Source of the DNA: Candidatus Nitrospira allomarina
GTDB lineage: Bacteria; Nitrospirota; Nitrospiria; Nitrospirales; UBA8639
NCBI RefSeq assembly: GCF_032050975.1
Contig: NZ_CP116967.1
Coordinates: forward strand, 1,609,001 to 1,673,000
DNA length: 64,000 nucleotides
Direction of reading: 5' to 3'
This document shows positions 42,375-53,919 of this stretch, in pieces (within the stretch, counting starts at the first letter, position 1; every line of letters begins with the position of its first letter). Both the position numbers and the translations under genes were made by a program. The notes under the pieces are model-generated. The model had not been told where the DNA came from, did no database searches, and was given only the letters and a program-made list of their open reading frames with translations.

Positions 42375-43049
42375 TCAACGAACTACAGGCAGTTGAATAT
42401 GAGATGGCCTATTGGGTGTGTGCCAGATTTCCCATGTGGGTGCCGGGCCATCCAGGTTTTGGAAATGATCCTTGTCGGCTCCGGCCAGGGCGATCCGGAT
42501 GCGATGCCCTTTTTTGAATTGATAGGAGGTGGGAAGCAATTCAACCAACAGTGGCGCTACTTCCCCCGGAATGAGTGGGGCGACATCAGCCCGACGAAAC
42601 GTGTGAACGGGAAGAGGACCGGTGGAGGTGAAGATGGTGTCGTTTGGTTGCCATTGCCGATGGATGGCGCGCAATTCGCCTTCGGTGACGTAATATACGT
42701 CTCCTTCCGGTGTGACATCTTCCAGGTAGACAAAGAGGTTCGTGTCCTGAGTGGTAGCAGAAAGGTAGACGGTGGCTATGGGATGCCCTGTGACTTCGAC
42801 CGCCTCTGATAGCGGCTCAGATGTATAGACCAACAAAACTTGGTCTTGTTCTTTCCGGTTGGGGTAGGGATTGTTCAGAGAAATACCCACCAGAGTGTTC
42901 CACCGGGAATGCTTGCCGGTTCCCGTGGTGAGATCCACCTGGTATCGATCCGGATTGTTCGTTGCTGGTGGAGCATTCATCGAGAGCCCACCTTCTTGTT
43001 GGAAATACATCGAAAGTGGAGAGGAGTCAGGCGGCCAGCGAGTAGAATG
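42375..43049 (-). pseudogene. CocE/NonD-family hydrolase, displaced C-terminal part
   Basis: Read from 43049 this frame gives STRWPPDSSPLSMYFQQEGG and then the beta jelly-roll domain typical of X-Pro dipeptidyl-peptidase/CocE enzymes (GHPIATVYLSATTQDTNLF, GHRIRIALAGADKDHF). It is in a different frame from the catalytic part at 43027-44316. One surplus A on the - strand (T-run 43050-43053 on the +) accounts for the break, as dropping it joins MGEERWK directly to HSTRWPPDSS. Confidence 0.85.
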
Positions 43050-44316
43050 TTTTCCATCGTTCCTCGCCCATGGTGTAGTAGCGGATTGGTGGATCATTCG
43101 CGTTTTCCGTGGTCACGCCCTTCAGATGGACATCGAAAAATTTGAGCAGTTCTGCCGCATGGTCAAACTGCGCGGGTCCAAGCGCGTAGGGGCTGATCCG
43201 GCGTTTCCCTCCGTGGTCCCATGGCCCGAGGATGAGCCGATGTGACGGCTGTTGGTGGTGGAGATACCGTTTGATGGCGGCCAGTTGATATCCCCCGTCG
43301 AACCATCCGCTGTAGTTGTAGATGGCTGCGCCTGATTTGGCAATGTCGCCGGCATAGGTTTGCGTGCTGAGCGCGTCAATGTTGGCAGCCTGTCTTGATG
43401 GTGGAGGGTCATCCCGAAAAACAATGCCCGCGGCTTCCCGGTACGGACTCCAATTGGTCTCGTGGTCCTGCAGGGCGAGTGATAAGAGGTCAAGGCTCGT
43501 ATCGCCATCCACCGGCCGTACTCCACGAATAAAGAAATTCGCGGTAACACCACCGTGGGGTAATCGGTTGCGGTCAAGACGATGAGTAATCGCACTCCAG
43601 GTTTCGGTAAACCAGTTGAGATGGATGCCACCTGGAAAGATAATTTCGGAATAGAGATCGAAGCCTGAAAACATCGGGGCAATCGCTTTAACGGCCGGAT
43701 GCTGATTGACGAGTAACATTTCAGCGGTCCCGCCGCTGTATGAAATTCCTATGGCCCCGACGTTTCCGTTCGACCAGGGTTGGGCGATAATCCAGTCCAC
43801 AATTTCTGCGCCGTCTTTGATTTCCTCAGGGGAATAGGCAATCGGGCGTGTCCCAAATGACGCCCCCGAACCACGCACATCTACATCGACCCACGCATAG
43901 CCCTGTTGAAGGAATCGTTTGGCATAGGACCCGATTAGCCCGCGTGGACCGTCCTCTTTGAAGACGGAGACCAGCCATCGATATTCGATCGCCCGCCAAT
44001 ACCGGGTTTGGTGTAAGAGGGTGGGAATGGTGTGGCCTGGCTTAAGGTCGGCGGGGAGATAGACATCCACCGCAATCTTGACCCCGTCCCGCATCGTGAG
44101 ATACTGCGAAGTACGGTGAAATTTCCCGTCAGGCTCTACAACGCTGATACCTGAAGAAGATGGACTGGCTGCCGCCGGGTCAGAATGCTCAATTGAATTT
44201 GGCGCACAACCTGTGAAGAAAGGGAGTGCCAGCCAAAACAGGATGAAGGTCCATAAGCGGAAAAATCGGGAGAAATAGCTGGCAGATTGAAAACGGAGAT
44301 TGGTTTGTCTGAACAT
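43027..44316 (-). CDS. CocE/NonD-family alpha/beta hydrolase, lipoprotein, N-terminal part (frameshifted gene)
   Basis: The 429-residue frame begins MFRQTNLRF and has a signal peptide with lipobox (FFTGCAPN). The alpha/beta-hydrolase domain shows GYAWVDVDVRGSG, the nucleophile elbow GISYSGG with the catalytic serine, and the late acid/base region with FDGGYQLAA and GPWDHGG. These enzymes hydrolyse acyl or peptide bonds (X-Pro peptidase, cocaine esterase type); the substrate is unknown. As sequenced it stops early (FYSLAA) and lacks the jelly-roll domain, which follows in another frame. Confidence 0.85.
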   Translation of the reverse strand: MFRQTNLRFQSASYFSRFFRLWTFILFWLALPFFTGCAPNSIEHSDPAAASPSSSGISVVEPDGKFHRTSQYLTMRDGVKIAVDVYLPADLKPGHTIPTLLHQTRYWRAIEYRWLVSVFKEDGPRGLIGSYAKRFLQQGYAWVDVDVRGSGASFGTRPIAYSPEEIKDGAEIVDWIIAQPWSNGNVGAIGISYSGGTAEMLLVNQHPAVKAIAPMFSGFDLYSEIIFPGGIHLNWFTETWSAITHRLDRNRLPHGGVTANFFIRGVRPVDGDTSLDLLSLALQDHETNWSPYREAAGIVFRDDPPPSRQAANIDALSTQTYAGDIAKSGAAIYNYSGWFDGGYQLAAIKRYLHHQQPSHRLILGPWDHGGKRRISPYALGPAQFDHAAELLKFFDVHLKGVTTENANDPPIRYYTMGEERWKTFYSLAA

Positions 44317-44464
44317 ATGGAGTGGACGATTATGGGTTCTGGTCTTACAGCTTGATGGCTTGTATCGGGGATCCAACTTGGAGTTTACCAGTAAAAACGC
44401 GTCGTGAGGAGAAGGCTTCGTATTAGTTTTTCCAATTCTGGTGTCAATATGATGTTCTGTGTGG

Positions 44465-44654
44465 CCGGGTTTCGCCCCGGCAGGCGACCTACTTTTGTTT
44501 TGGCAAAAGTAGGCAAAACCATGGACGCTCCGTCTGGCCTCATAAGAAGCGGAGGAACGCTAGTTTTAGGAGGGCGGACCAACTCGCTCCGCTCAAACAA
44601 GGTCCGCCAGCTGATGAGAGCGTTCCTCCTTTGAGCCAGACGACAAGCGTCGGA
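44465..44654 (+). repeat. Interspersed repeat, copy C
   Basis: Starts CCGGGTTTCGCCCCGG, contains the perfect hairpin CCTACTTTTG/CAAAAGTAGG around a TTTTGG loop, and runs to AAGCGTCGG. It is the best preserved copy. The stretch after it holds a separate inverted repeat (next entry). Confidence 0.8.
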
Positions 44655-44655
44655 C

Positions 44656-44709
44656 TATGGGAGGGGGCTGTTGAAAAAATCGCTGGCGGCATTTTTCAAC
44701 GCTCCCATA
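44656..44709. repeat. Long imperfect inverted repeat upstream of the YdjM-like gene
   Basis: TATGGGAG pairs with CTCCCATA at the outside, and GTTGAAAAA pairs with TTTTTCAAC inside. The gene at 44741 starts 31 bases later, so this hairpin would lie in its leader or act as a terminator for anything upstream. Its pairing to the repeat family is unclear. Confidence 0.6.
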
Positions 44710-44740
44710 ATAGCAAGAGGCTGAATAGAAGGAGAAGGTG

Positions 44741-45292
44741 ATGGCTTCAGCGTTTGCACATGTGGCCGTGGCCTATGCCCTGGGCAAAAGTCTTTCCGCC
44801 CAATTCCACACCTCAAGGTTTTGGTGGTTCACCATGGCCTGTTGCCTCTTGCCGGATGCGGATGTGCTGGGATTGGTGATTGGGATTCCGTATGAGCATA
44901 TGTTGGGACATCGTGGTCTGACACATTCCATTGTGTTTGCCATGCTGCTGGGATGGGTGGTGCCCAGGTTGGCTGCTCCCACGATCCGGTATGGAACCCG
45001 ACGGTATTGGCTGTTTGCCGTGTATTTCTTTCTTGTCACCCTGTCCCATGGGTTCCTGGATGCGCTGACCAATGGGGGGCTCGGCATTGCCTTTTTTGCG
45101 CCATTCGACTCGACCAGGTATTTCTTTCCTTTTAGACCGGTAGCCGTTTCGCCAATTGGAATCTCGGTCTTTATCTCCCATGAAGGATTTCGGGTGCTCC
45201 TCAGTGAACTGGTGTGGATTGGGATACCTGTTGGGATCTGGTTGTTGTGCGTAGCCGTCATGAGGAAAGCGGGAAGGAAGGGAGTCCAGTGA
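44741..45292 (+). CDS. YdjM-family metal-dependent hydrolase, inner membrane
   Basis: The 183-residue protein starts after AGGAGAAGG and has about four membrane segments. The family signature is clear: FAHVAVAYALG near the start, LLPDADVLGL, and HRGLTHSIVFA, with conserved His and Asp that should bind metal, plus TLSHGFLDALTNGG. This is the LexA-binding, inner-membrane-associated putative hydrolase family (YdjM). The biochemical substrate is unknown; it may be a phospholipid phosphatase-like enzyme. Confidence 0.9.
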   Translation: MASAFAHVAVAYALGKSLSAQFHTSRFWWFTMACCLLPDADVLGLVIGIPYEHMLGHRGLTHSIVFAMLLGWVVPRLAAPTIRYGTRRYWLFAVYFFLVTLSHGFLDALTNGGLGIAFFAPFDSTRYFFPFRPVAVSPIGISVFISHEGFRVLLSELVWIGIPVGIWLLCVAVMRKAGRKGVQ

Positions 45293-45380
45293 GACAACAC
45301 AGACCGGACTTTTATCCTGGATATCAGGTAACATTGCGCATTCTCTCGCTGGAAATGCTTTTCGTATCATTTCAGGTCTG

Positions 45381-46304
45381 ATGGCGTCATCTTCTAAAAA
45401 AGTTATTTACGCAGCGTTGATCGGCAATGGCTTAATTGCCATCACCAAATTCGCGGCTTCGGCGATGACCGGCAGTTCGGTGATGTTGGCCGAAGGTATC
45501 CATTCACTGGTGGACACCGGCAATCAAGGGCTTCTGCTCTATGGACTCCATCGAGCCAAACGTCCGGCCGATGAGCGCTATCCATTCGGGTATGGGAAGG
45601 AAATCTATTTTTGGAGTTTTGCGGTGGCCATTCTGGTCTTTGCCTTGGGCGCGGGAATTTCTCTCTATGAGGGCGTCTTGCACATTCTCTATCCCCAACC
45701 GATTACCAACCCCATGGTCAACTATATCGTCTTGAGTCTCTCCCTCGTCTTTGAGGGTGCCGCCTGGTATATGGCTTTCCGGGAATTTTCCCGTGCCAAG
45801 GGAAAGTGGTCCTATTTGGAAGCGGTTCAACGAGGCAAAGATCCGACCATTTTTATGGTCCTCTTTGAAGATTCGGCGGCGGTGTTGGGCTTGGCGGTGG
45901 CCTTTATCGGCATCTGGTTGGGACAGGTCACCGGTATTGTTTACATTGACGGCATTGCCACCTGTATTATCGGATTGATTTTGGCGGGGATCGCCATGTG
46001 GCTTGCCTATGAAACCAAGGGATTGTTGATTGGCGAAAGCGCCAATAAGGAAGTGGTTCAGAGCATTCGCGACATGGCCAGACAGCTTCCCGGTGTGGAG
46101 CATGTAAATGAAGTGTTAACCATGCACATGGGGCCGAATTTTATTTTGGTGAATCTGAGTGTGGATTTTCGGGATGGCGTGACGTCGGAGGAGGTCGAGC
46201 GTGGGGTGGCCGGCCTGGATAGGGACATCAAGGCCAAGCATCCCCTTGTAAAACGGGTCTTTGTGGAAGCTGAAGCCAGGCGGGTCACCAAGATTCCGGA
46301 TTAA
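45381..46304 (+). CDS. Cation diffusion facilitator family transporter
   Basis: The 307-residue protein has six membrane segments and a C-terminal cytoplasmic metal-sensing domain. Segment 2 carries EGIHSLVDTGNQ and segment 5 carries LFEDSAAVLG, the metal-site positions. Here FEDSAA replaces the HxxxD-type site of zinc CDFs, the pattern seen in the SLC30A9-like subgroup. Likely a proton-driven exporter of a divalent metal; the metal cannot be fixed from sequence. It lies 88 bases after the YdjM-like gene, possibly in the same unit. Confidence 0.9.
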   Translation: MASSSKKVIYAALIGNGLIAITKFAASAMTGSSVMLAEGIHSLVDTGNQGLLLYGLHRAKRPADERYPFGYGKEIYFWSFAVAILVFALGAGISLYEGVLHILYPQPITNPMVNYIVLSLSLVFEGAAWYMAFREFSRAKGKWSYLEAVQRGKDPTIFMVLFEDSAAVLGLAVAFIGIWLGQVTGIVYIDGIATCIIGLILAGIAMWLAYETKGLLIGESANKEVVQSIRDMARQLPGVEHVNEVLTMHMGPNFILVNLSVDFRDGVTSEEVERGVAGLDRDIKAKHPLVKRVFVEAEARRVTKIPD

Positions 46305-46389
46305 TGCATCTTGGTTTTCTGTGCGGGAGGTCGTGCACGGATGGGGCATGTGCTCCGTGGATGCCGGCTTGCCCCTTCACTTTATCCGC

Positions 46390-47703
46390 TTAATCTTTAT
46401 CGGTGTTTTCGATTTCCAACACGACGGGGCAATGATCGGAGAGAAAGCGGTAGGCCAGGGGATAGTTCCCTTGTATGCGTTCACATCCTGCCACGGCGCA
46501 ATAGCCGGTGACCTGAACGGTGGTGACCGTGACTTCCTGCATCTCTTGAGGGACGAGCACATGATCCAGCCAGCCACCGCGACCGCGAAAATAGTGGGAA
46601 CATTGCGGATGTAAGGTCAGGTCAGTAAAGCCGGGTTTTTCTTTGGCAACTTTTCTACGCAAATTTTTCAGCTCGGAGTCCCGTGATTGCCGGTCGCCCG
46701 CACCCATCGTATTGAAGTCCCCGAGAATGATCACATCCCGATCGCGAGCGAGGAGGGGATCGATCGCTTCATCAATCCGGTTTAAGGCGTGATGCCGATC
46801 CTCCACGGCAAACACCGTGGGACCGGATTTTAAATGCAGTCCGATCAGATGAAAATCAACGCCATGGGGTTCCCTGGCTTGTACCCACGCATATTGCCCT
46901 GGGCGTAATCCAAAGGTGCAGGCGTGATTAGCCGATTTTGCTCTCGCGTTAAACTGCCACAGGCTTTCAAACTGAGACAAGGACACGCGGGTGTCGTTCC
47001 ACAACAGGCCGACATGATGGTCCTCGGGCCGGCCGCACGGTTGGCGATACCACCGCCATGTATCCCCCGTCTGTTGATTTAGCGAAGCGATGATCCTGTC
47101 CCAGGCCTTGGTGGCCTCCGGGGTCGCGAGACTTTCCTGAACCGCGAGAATCTCAATTTGCATCCAACGGATGGCACAGATCAGCCAGTCGAGATCGGTT
47201 GGATCGGCATGATTCTCCCTTTGGTCTGTGGGCTGACCAATGGGAAACCATCGGATATTCCATGTGGCCAGCCGGATCTTGGCGGAAGATTCCTCAGCCA
47301 TACGGCTGCCTTGCTTGACGGCGGTCTCGCACTGATCCCGGCTGGCCCATACTTCGTGCTCTCCTCCCTCGGCGGTGAGAGGAGGGTCGGGTTTGGAAGT
47401 TAATTTTGGGGGCGGTGAACCGGCTTTGAGATATTTTTTATGGACCCAGGCCTTGTCATCATTGGGCAGGCGAAGGAAAAGCCATTGGCCGTTCTGTGCG
47501 GTCTGTTCAATGGTGGCCGAAGTGCCTGTCGGGATATGTTTCAGATAGCTGGGGGCCGGTTTACGATGGAGAGGGACTCCAATGGGTTTCGTGGCCTCAA
47601 GAATCACCGATTGCCCAACCTCAAAATCCTGGGCGAAGGTGCTGGTCCAGCCACACATGGTGATCCAGAATATAAAGCCGAATGTAGAGAAAAGTTTATG
47701 CAT
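46390..47703 (-). CDS. Exported endonuclease/exonuclease/phosphatase-family protein with SH3-like domain
   Basis: The 437-residue protein has a signal peptide (IFWITMCGWTSTFAQ) and an SH3b-like domain (about 28-92: VPLHRKPAPS, GTSATIEQTAQNGQWLFLRL). An EEP domain follows from about 145, with ATWNIRWFP, LAVQESLA, GLHLKSG, GDFNTMG and SDHCPVV, the metal-binding and catalytic set. It would cut phosphodiester bonds outside the cytoplasm, in DNA or lipids. The combination with SH3 suggests cell-wall attachment. The stop lies 85 bases from the CDF gene stop (convergent). Confidence 0.88.
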   Translation of the reverse strand: MHKLFSTFGFIFWITMCGWTSTFAQDFEVGQSVILEATKPIGVPLHRKPAPSYLKHIPTGTSATIEQTAQNGQWLFLRLPNDDKAWVHKKYLKAGSPPPKLTSKPDPPLTAEGGEHEVWASRDQCETAVKQGSRMAEESSAKIRLATWNIRWFPIGQPTDQRENHADPTDLDWLICAIRWMQIEILAVQESLATPEATKAWDRIIASLNQQTGDTWRWYRQPCGRPEDHHVGLLWNDTRVSLSQFESLWQFNARAKSANHACTFGLRPGQYAWVQAREPHGVDFHLIGLHLKSGPTVFAVEDRHHALNRIDEAIDPLLARDRDVIILGDFNTMGAGDRQSRDSELKNLRRKVAKEKPGFTDLTLHPQCSHYFRGRGGWLDHVLVPQEMQEVTVTTVQVTGYCAVAGCERIQGNYPLAYRFLSDHCPVVLEIENTDKD

Positions 47704-48037
47704 GTTCTTTACTTAACAAAACCTGGGATAGAATACCAAGTGGGACCCGAGTGGCTGTGATTCGGGAATAGACCTTGAGACGACCTTCCTTCTTGTTGCC
47801 TCCGGGTCAAAGCCCATCATGCTCATCGGGAAAGGACCTGCTGCTTTTTCGGTATCGTTCGGAGGTCCCCCCGGCACCATACCGGGATGGCATGCTTAAA
47901 TGCCCAAACGAGGTTAGGGCCTCGGGCTGGCAGGCGCCGAGGGGGGGAAGAAAGGGCCCACCGTCCGCTTCGAGTATGCGATAATGAATACAACATCCAG
48001 ACCGAAACCCCATGCACGTTTTTGAGGAGTCAGCCTG
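47704..48037. other. Divergent intergenic region between the nuclease-like gene and fhs
   Basis: About 330 bases with no convincing gene. It is GC-rich near 47930-47960. It must hold promoters for both divergent genes, but no exact site is clear. Confidence 0.45.
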
Positions 48038-49720
48038 ATGAGCCATTCTTCCATTAACCTCGACATCGCCAATCGTATCCCCTTGCAACCCATTGCCGAA
48101 GTGGCAAGGGAAAAACTTCAACTGGATGGGAGTCAAATCGAATTGTATGGGCGGTATAAGGCCAAAATTCCCTTAGCGTCCCTCCCGCCATTTCCTAACA
48201 AGCCGGAGAGCAAGCTTATTTTGGTGACCGCCATGAGTCCGACAACGGCTGGAGAAGGCAAGACCACGACGCTCATCGGTCTGGTGGATGGCTTGAATAA
48301 GATCGGGAAACGGGCTGTGGCGGCCGTTCGAGAGCCAAGCCTGGGGCCCTGTTTCGGGATGAAAGGCGGTGGATGTGGGGGAGGGTATGCCCAGGTCGTC
48401 CCTATGACCGACATCAATTTGCATTTCACGGGGGACTTTCATGCGATCACGTCTGCGCACAATATGTTGGCGGCCCTGGTAGACAATCATTTGTATTGGG
48501 GGCACAAACCCCAGATTGATCCCCGTCGGGTCACGTGGGGCCGGGTGCTGGATGTGAATGATCGGTCCCTGCGATCCGTGGTCACGGGACTTGGGGGAAA
48601 ATCCAACGGGTTTACAAGAGAAGCCCGGTTTGACATCACCGCAGCATCGGAGGTCATGGCCATTCTGTGTCTGGCGACCGACCTCCAGGATCTTCAACAA
48701 CGCTTAGGCAATATCAAAGTGGGACGGACCGTTAACAAAGAGATGGTCTTTGCGAAAGATATCCAGGCGGAGGGAGCCATGACCGTGTTACTCAAGGAGG
48801 CCCTCAATCCCAATCTTGTGCAGACCCTGGAACATAACCCAGCCCTGGTGCATGGTGGTCCCTTTGGGAACATTGCCCATGGGTGTAGTTCCGTCGTGGC
48901 GACCAAGGCGGCGCTAACACTTGCGGACTATGTGGTGACAGAAGGTGGGTTTGGCGCGGATCTCGGGGCGGAGAAGTTTTTTGACATTAAATGTCGACGA
49001 TCCGGCCTCAAGCCGGCATGTGCTGTGATGGTCGGGACCATTAGGGCGTTGAAACTTCATGGTGGGGCCAAGGAAAAGGAACTCGAACAGGAAGATCTGG
49101 AGGCACTGCGTCAGGGGTTGCCGAATTTATTACGTCATTTGGAAAATGTGAAGAAATTCGGGGTTCCGACGGTCGTGGCCATTAACCAATTCACGAGTGA
49201 TACCAAGCAGGAACTGGAACTCGTGGAACAGGCTTGCGCGGATCATGGGGTTAAAATGGCTCTGGCGAATCATTGGGCTGAAGGCGGCGCGGGTGCCGTA
49301 GGTTTGGCCGAAACCGTTCGTGATGTCATCGAAAAGGAGCCCGCCGATTTTCGCGTGCTGTATCCTGATACGATGCCGCTGGCAGAAAAAGTGCAAATTA
49401 TCGCCAGGGAGATTTACCGGGCTGAGGATGTAGAGATTCCGCCGGCTGTCCATGCCCGTTTTGCTGAACTCGAAAACAACGGGTTCGGACATTTCCCCGT
49501 TTGTATGGCGAAAACGCAGTACAGTTTTTCCACTGACCCAGCCAAAAAAGGAGCCCCGACCGGATTTACCCTTCCCGTGCGAGAGGTTCGCCTCGCAATG
49601 GGCGCAGGATTTGTGGTGGTCATTACCGGGGATATGATGACGATGCCCGGCCTTCCGCGTGTCCCTGCGGCTCAATCAATCGGCATCGACGCAAAAGGGA
49701 ATATTGTGGGGTTGTTTTAG
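48038..49720 (+). CDS. fhs: Formate-tetrahydrofolate ligase
   Basis: The 560-residue enzyme makes 10-formyl-tetrahydrofolate from formate, ATP and tetrahydrofolate. The ATP loop SPTTAGEGKTTT, the signature EPSLGPCFGMKGGGCGGGYA, TDINLHFTGDFHAI and EGGFGADLGAEKFFD are present, and length matches the family. In autotrophs with the reductive TCA cycle it still feeds one-carbon metabolism. A GAGGAG site precedes the ATG. It stands alone. Confidence 0.97.
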   Translation: MSHSSINLDIANRIPLQPIAEVAREKLQLDGSQIELYGRYKAKIPLASLPPFPNKPESKLILVTAMSPTTAGEGKTTTLIGLVDGLNKIGKRAVAAVREPSLGPCFGMKGGGCGGGYAQVVPMTDINLHFTGDFHAITSAHNMLAALVDNHLYWGHKPQIDPRRVTWGRVLDVNDRSLRSVVTGLGGKSNGFTREARFDITAASEVMAILCLATDLQDLQQRLGNIKVGRTVNKEMVFAKDIQAEGAMTVLLKEALNPNLVQTLEHNPALVHGGPFGNIAHGCSSVVATKAALTLADYVVTEGGFGADLGAEKFFDIKCRRSGLKPACAVMVGTIRALKLHGGAKEKELEQEDLEALRQGLPNLLRHLENVKKFGVPTVVAINQFTSDTKQELELVEQACADHGVKMALANHWAEGGAGAVGLAETVRDVIEKEPADFRVLYPDTMPLAEKVQIIAREIYRAEDVEIPPAVHARFAELENNGFGHFPVCMAKTQYSFSTDPAKKGAPTGFTLPVREVRLAMGAGFVVVITGDMMTMPGLPRVPAAQSIGIDAKGNIVGLF

Positions 49721-49775
49721 AAAGAAGCACGTGAACGTGACTGGCCGCAGGGGGAGGTGTGCCGGTCGGCGGAGT

Positions 49776-50216
49776 TCAGTTTCCCATCCGGGCGAGCAGG
49801 GAGGCCCGCTCTTCGTCGCGGACGCAATTGTCAATCCACGGATAGAGGATTTTTTCTTCCTTCACACTGTGTGCAGTTAAAACCTGGAGCAAACCTACTT
49901 CCGCTTCCTCAGTGGCAAAGTCTCCTTCTGCGATTTTTGCCTGAATCTGTTCCAGAAAGTCCTTGATCTGCCGATGTTCAATTCGCATGACTCCGGTCGG
50001 TCCATGGTCTCTGACCATTTCCGCTTGAGTCTCAAAGACCGGAAAAAGAATTTCCTCTTCCCACCTGATATGTCGGTGCAGTCCGGTGAACAATTCTTGA
50101 AATAGTAATCGGGCTTTTTGAGAATCCTGCTTCTTGAATGCCTGAAACCGGGTGAATATTTCATCCAGGCGGTCATGATCATGTCCCATAAACTCCGCAA
50201 TGGTGTTTGTGGCCAT
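49776..50216 (-). CDS. Hemerythrin HHE domain protein
   Basis: The 146-residue four-helix protein carries the expected iron ligands: MGHDHDRL, HRHIRWEEEILFP, EHRQIKDFL and AHSVKEEKILYP. Such proteins bind a di-iron site and serve in oxygen or NO sensing, storage or iron homeostasis. No partner domain is present, so it is a single-domain member. The stop is 56 bases after fhs (convergent). Confidence 0.9.
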   Translation of the reverse strand: MATNTIAEFMGHDHDRLDEIFTRFQAFKKQDSQKARLLFQELFTGLHRHIRWEEEILFPVFETQAEMVRDHGPTGVMRIEHRQIKDFLEQIQAKIAEGDFATEEAEVGLLQVLTAHSVKEEKILYPWIDNCVRDEERASLLARMGN

Positions 50217-50348
50217 ACGTCCTCTTCTTATGTGGGCTGGGTCACGCGGGTGTTCTCGGATGATCCTGGCCTGATCAGCCCACGAGCGTCAAGAGGATCA
50301 ACGGACACCATCGACCTGCCTCCCACATTCCCCTTGTGATACATTGGC

Positions 50349-52358
<2,010 letters not shown>

Positions 52359-52545
52359 ATCCAAACCACCGCCTTCTCTTATTGAAATCCGGGATAGTGA
52401 CCCGCTCCCTTTCCTTTTTTCCCTATGGTAGTAAACGGTGATCTATCCGCAACAAACCCACCGTGGATTCACAATACCGACTGTCGGGAATGACCACGCT
52501 GGCAAGAGCGTGTTTCGAGAGGTACGGTCGGGTGTTTGAATTTCT

Positions 52546-52809
52546 CTATATGTGTTTATAGACGTACGCGCCGAGGAACATGCCCAAAACGGTGAGGAGG
52601 TTCATTTTTAGGAGGAACCCGAGTGTGAATTTTATCAAGACTAAATTGACGGTCACGGGTGGGTCTAAGCCTAAGTTTAACGCCTGAACGAAAATATTTT
52701 GCACCGTGCCCTGAGGAGCCACGACCTGAAGAATTTCCCCTAAAATACTGCCTAACAGTCCGCCAATAAAAATAAATAAGAGTAAGTAGCTTCCACTCTT
52801 TTTTAACAC
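52546..52809 (-). CDS. DUF4321 membrane protein
   Basis: The 87-residue protein starts at a GTG after GGGAGG. It has two membrane segments (LLLFIFIGGLLGSILGEIL and FTLGFLLKMNLLTVLGMFLGA) separated by a loop with NIFVQALNLGLDPPVTVNL. This is the DUF4321 pattern. The function is unknown; homologues are common near cell shape or division genes, but here the neighbours are uvrB and an unknown gene. Confidence 0.75.
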   Translation of the reverse strand: MLKKSGSYLLLFIFIGGLLGSILGEILQVVAPQGTVQNIFVQALNLGLDPPVTVNLVLIKFTLGFLLKMNLLTVLGMFLGAYVYKHI

Positions 52810-53008
52810 CCGTTGCCTCCCGGCGCATGGTTGGAGATCAGGGAATTGTATGTATGCGGTCTCTGGAATGTATCAGAAATTTGCACGAAATGATGGCTGG
52901 AATGGCCCAAAAATATGCTTAGGGTAAACTGCTGAATACCTTACAAGAAACATGGATTTGAGTCAAGAAATAGCCCGGCGCAAAAGGTCTGTGGTCACAA
53001 GAGAGTAC

Positions 53009-53680
53009 TTAGGGTAAAGCGGGTGCGGCAGGGTGTGGAGCAATGGTAAATCGCATGGTGCCCAACTTATTGACGTCACTGGCGATATACCCCACGAAGA
53101 TTTCGACACGGTATGGCCCTGGTTGCCAGGTCCCGTCCGGCGGGAAAAATTTCAGAAATCCGCTCTCGTCTTCCGTGGCCAGATCGACGATGTCTTCGTC
53201 GAGCCATTGGGGAGCAGGCCTTCCGGTTTCTGATTCAGAGAACAGGCGGCCGATGATTTGATAGGATGACAAATGTTCATGGACGGTAAACACCAGATAC
53301 ACTGCTTTGACGTCTGGAAGGAAGGTCTCAGTTGGCCTGACGGGTATGTGTGTATGACCGCCCCTGGTGGTCGGTTTGACCTCGAAACTTTCAGCAAATT
53401 CTAAACCCAGAAATACTCCCCCCGGTTTTTTATCCAATGAGGGAATAAGAGGAGATTGGGAGTAATTATCATAAAGGGATGGAGCATCGGAAAAATGATC
53501 GGGCGGAGTATCATATTGGGAAAACCCGTGTTGGGTATCTTTCGGTTGAAATACGGAAGGGGGGTCCGTCTGAACGGGAGAATCACCGCCCCAAGCGGTG
53601 CCGGTTATCGTAAAGACCATGATCGACATCAAGATGGCCCAAAGAAGGTTGCGCGGCATGACGGGCAAAGGATGATTCAT
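53009..53680 (-). CDS. Secreted protein of unknown function
   Basis: The 223-residue protein has a signal peptide (LLWAILMSIMVFTITGTAWG) and a Pro/Ser/Gln-rich low-complexity segment (about 35-80). A beta-rich domain then ends in WQPGPYRVEIFVG, ASDVNKLGTMRFTI and a short Ala/Pro tail. Similar C-terminal strands occur in proteins with a carbohydrate-binding-like sandwich, but I cannot name the family. The start at 53680 has no clear ribosome binding site; ATG at residue 8 is possible. Confidence 0.6.
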   Translation of the reverse strand: MNHPLPVMPRNLLWAILMSIMVFTITGTAWGGDSPVQTDPPSVFQPKDTQHGFSQYDTPPDHFSDAPSLYDNYSQSPLIPSLDKKPGGVFLGLEFAESFEVKPTTRGGHTHIPVRPTETFLPDVKAVYLVFTVHEHLSSYQIIGRLFSESETGRPAPQWLDEDIVDLATEDESGFLKFFPPDGTWQPGPYRVEIFVGYIASDVNKLGTMRFTIAPHPAAPALP

Positions 53681-53919
53681 TTAGGTTTGTATAGAGTTGG
53701 CGTGACTCGACTATCGTGATTTCCAAAAATCTTTTCCCGCTCTTTTGAAAGATTCCACGTTCTCTACCTTCGATGGCGTCAATGAGTCAAGGACTTTCGA
53801 TCTTGCCTTGCAGCACCATGAGGTGTTTGTTAAGATTCCGCCCGGTTCTACGCATTTTCATCTACTTTGTTACCATTGGCATTTTCATTCATTCTTTCTA
53901 AGGAATATAGGTTAGAACT

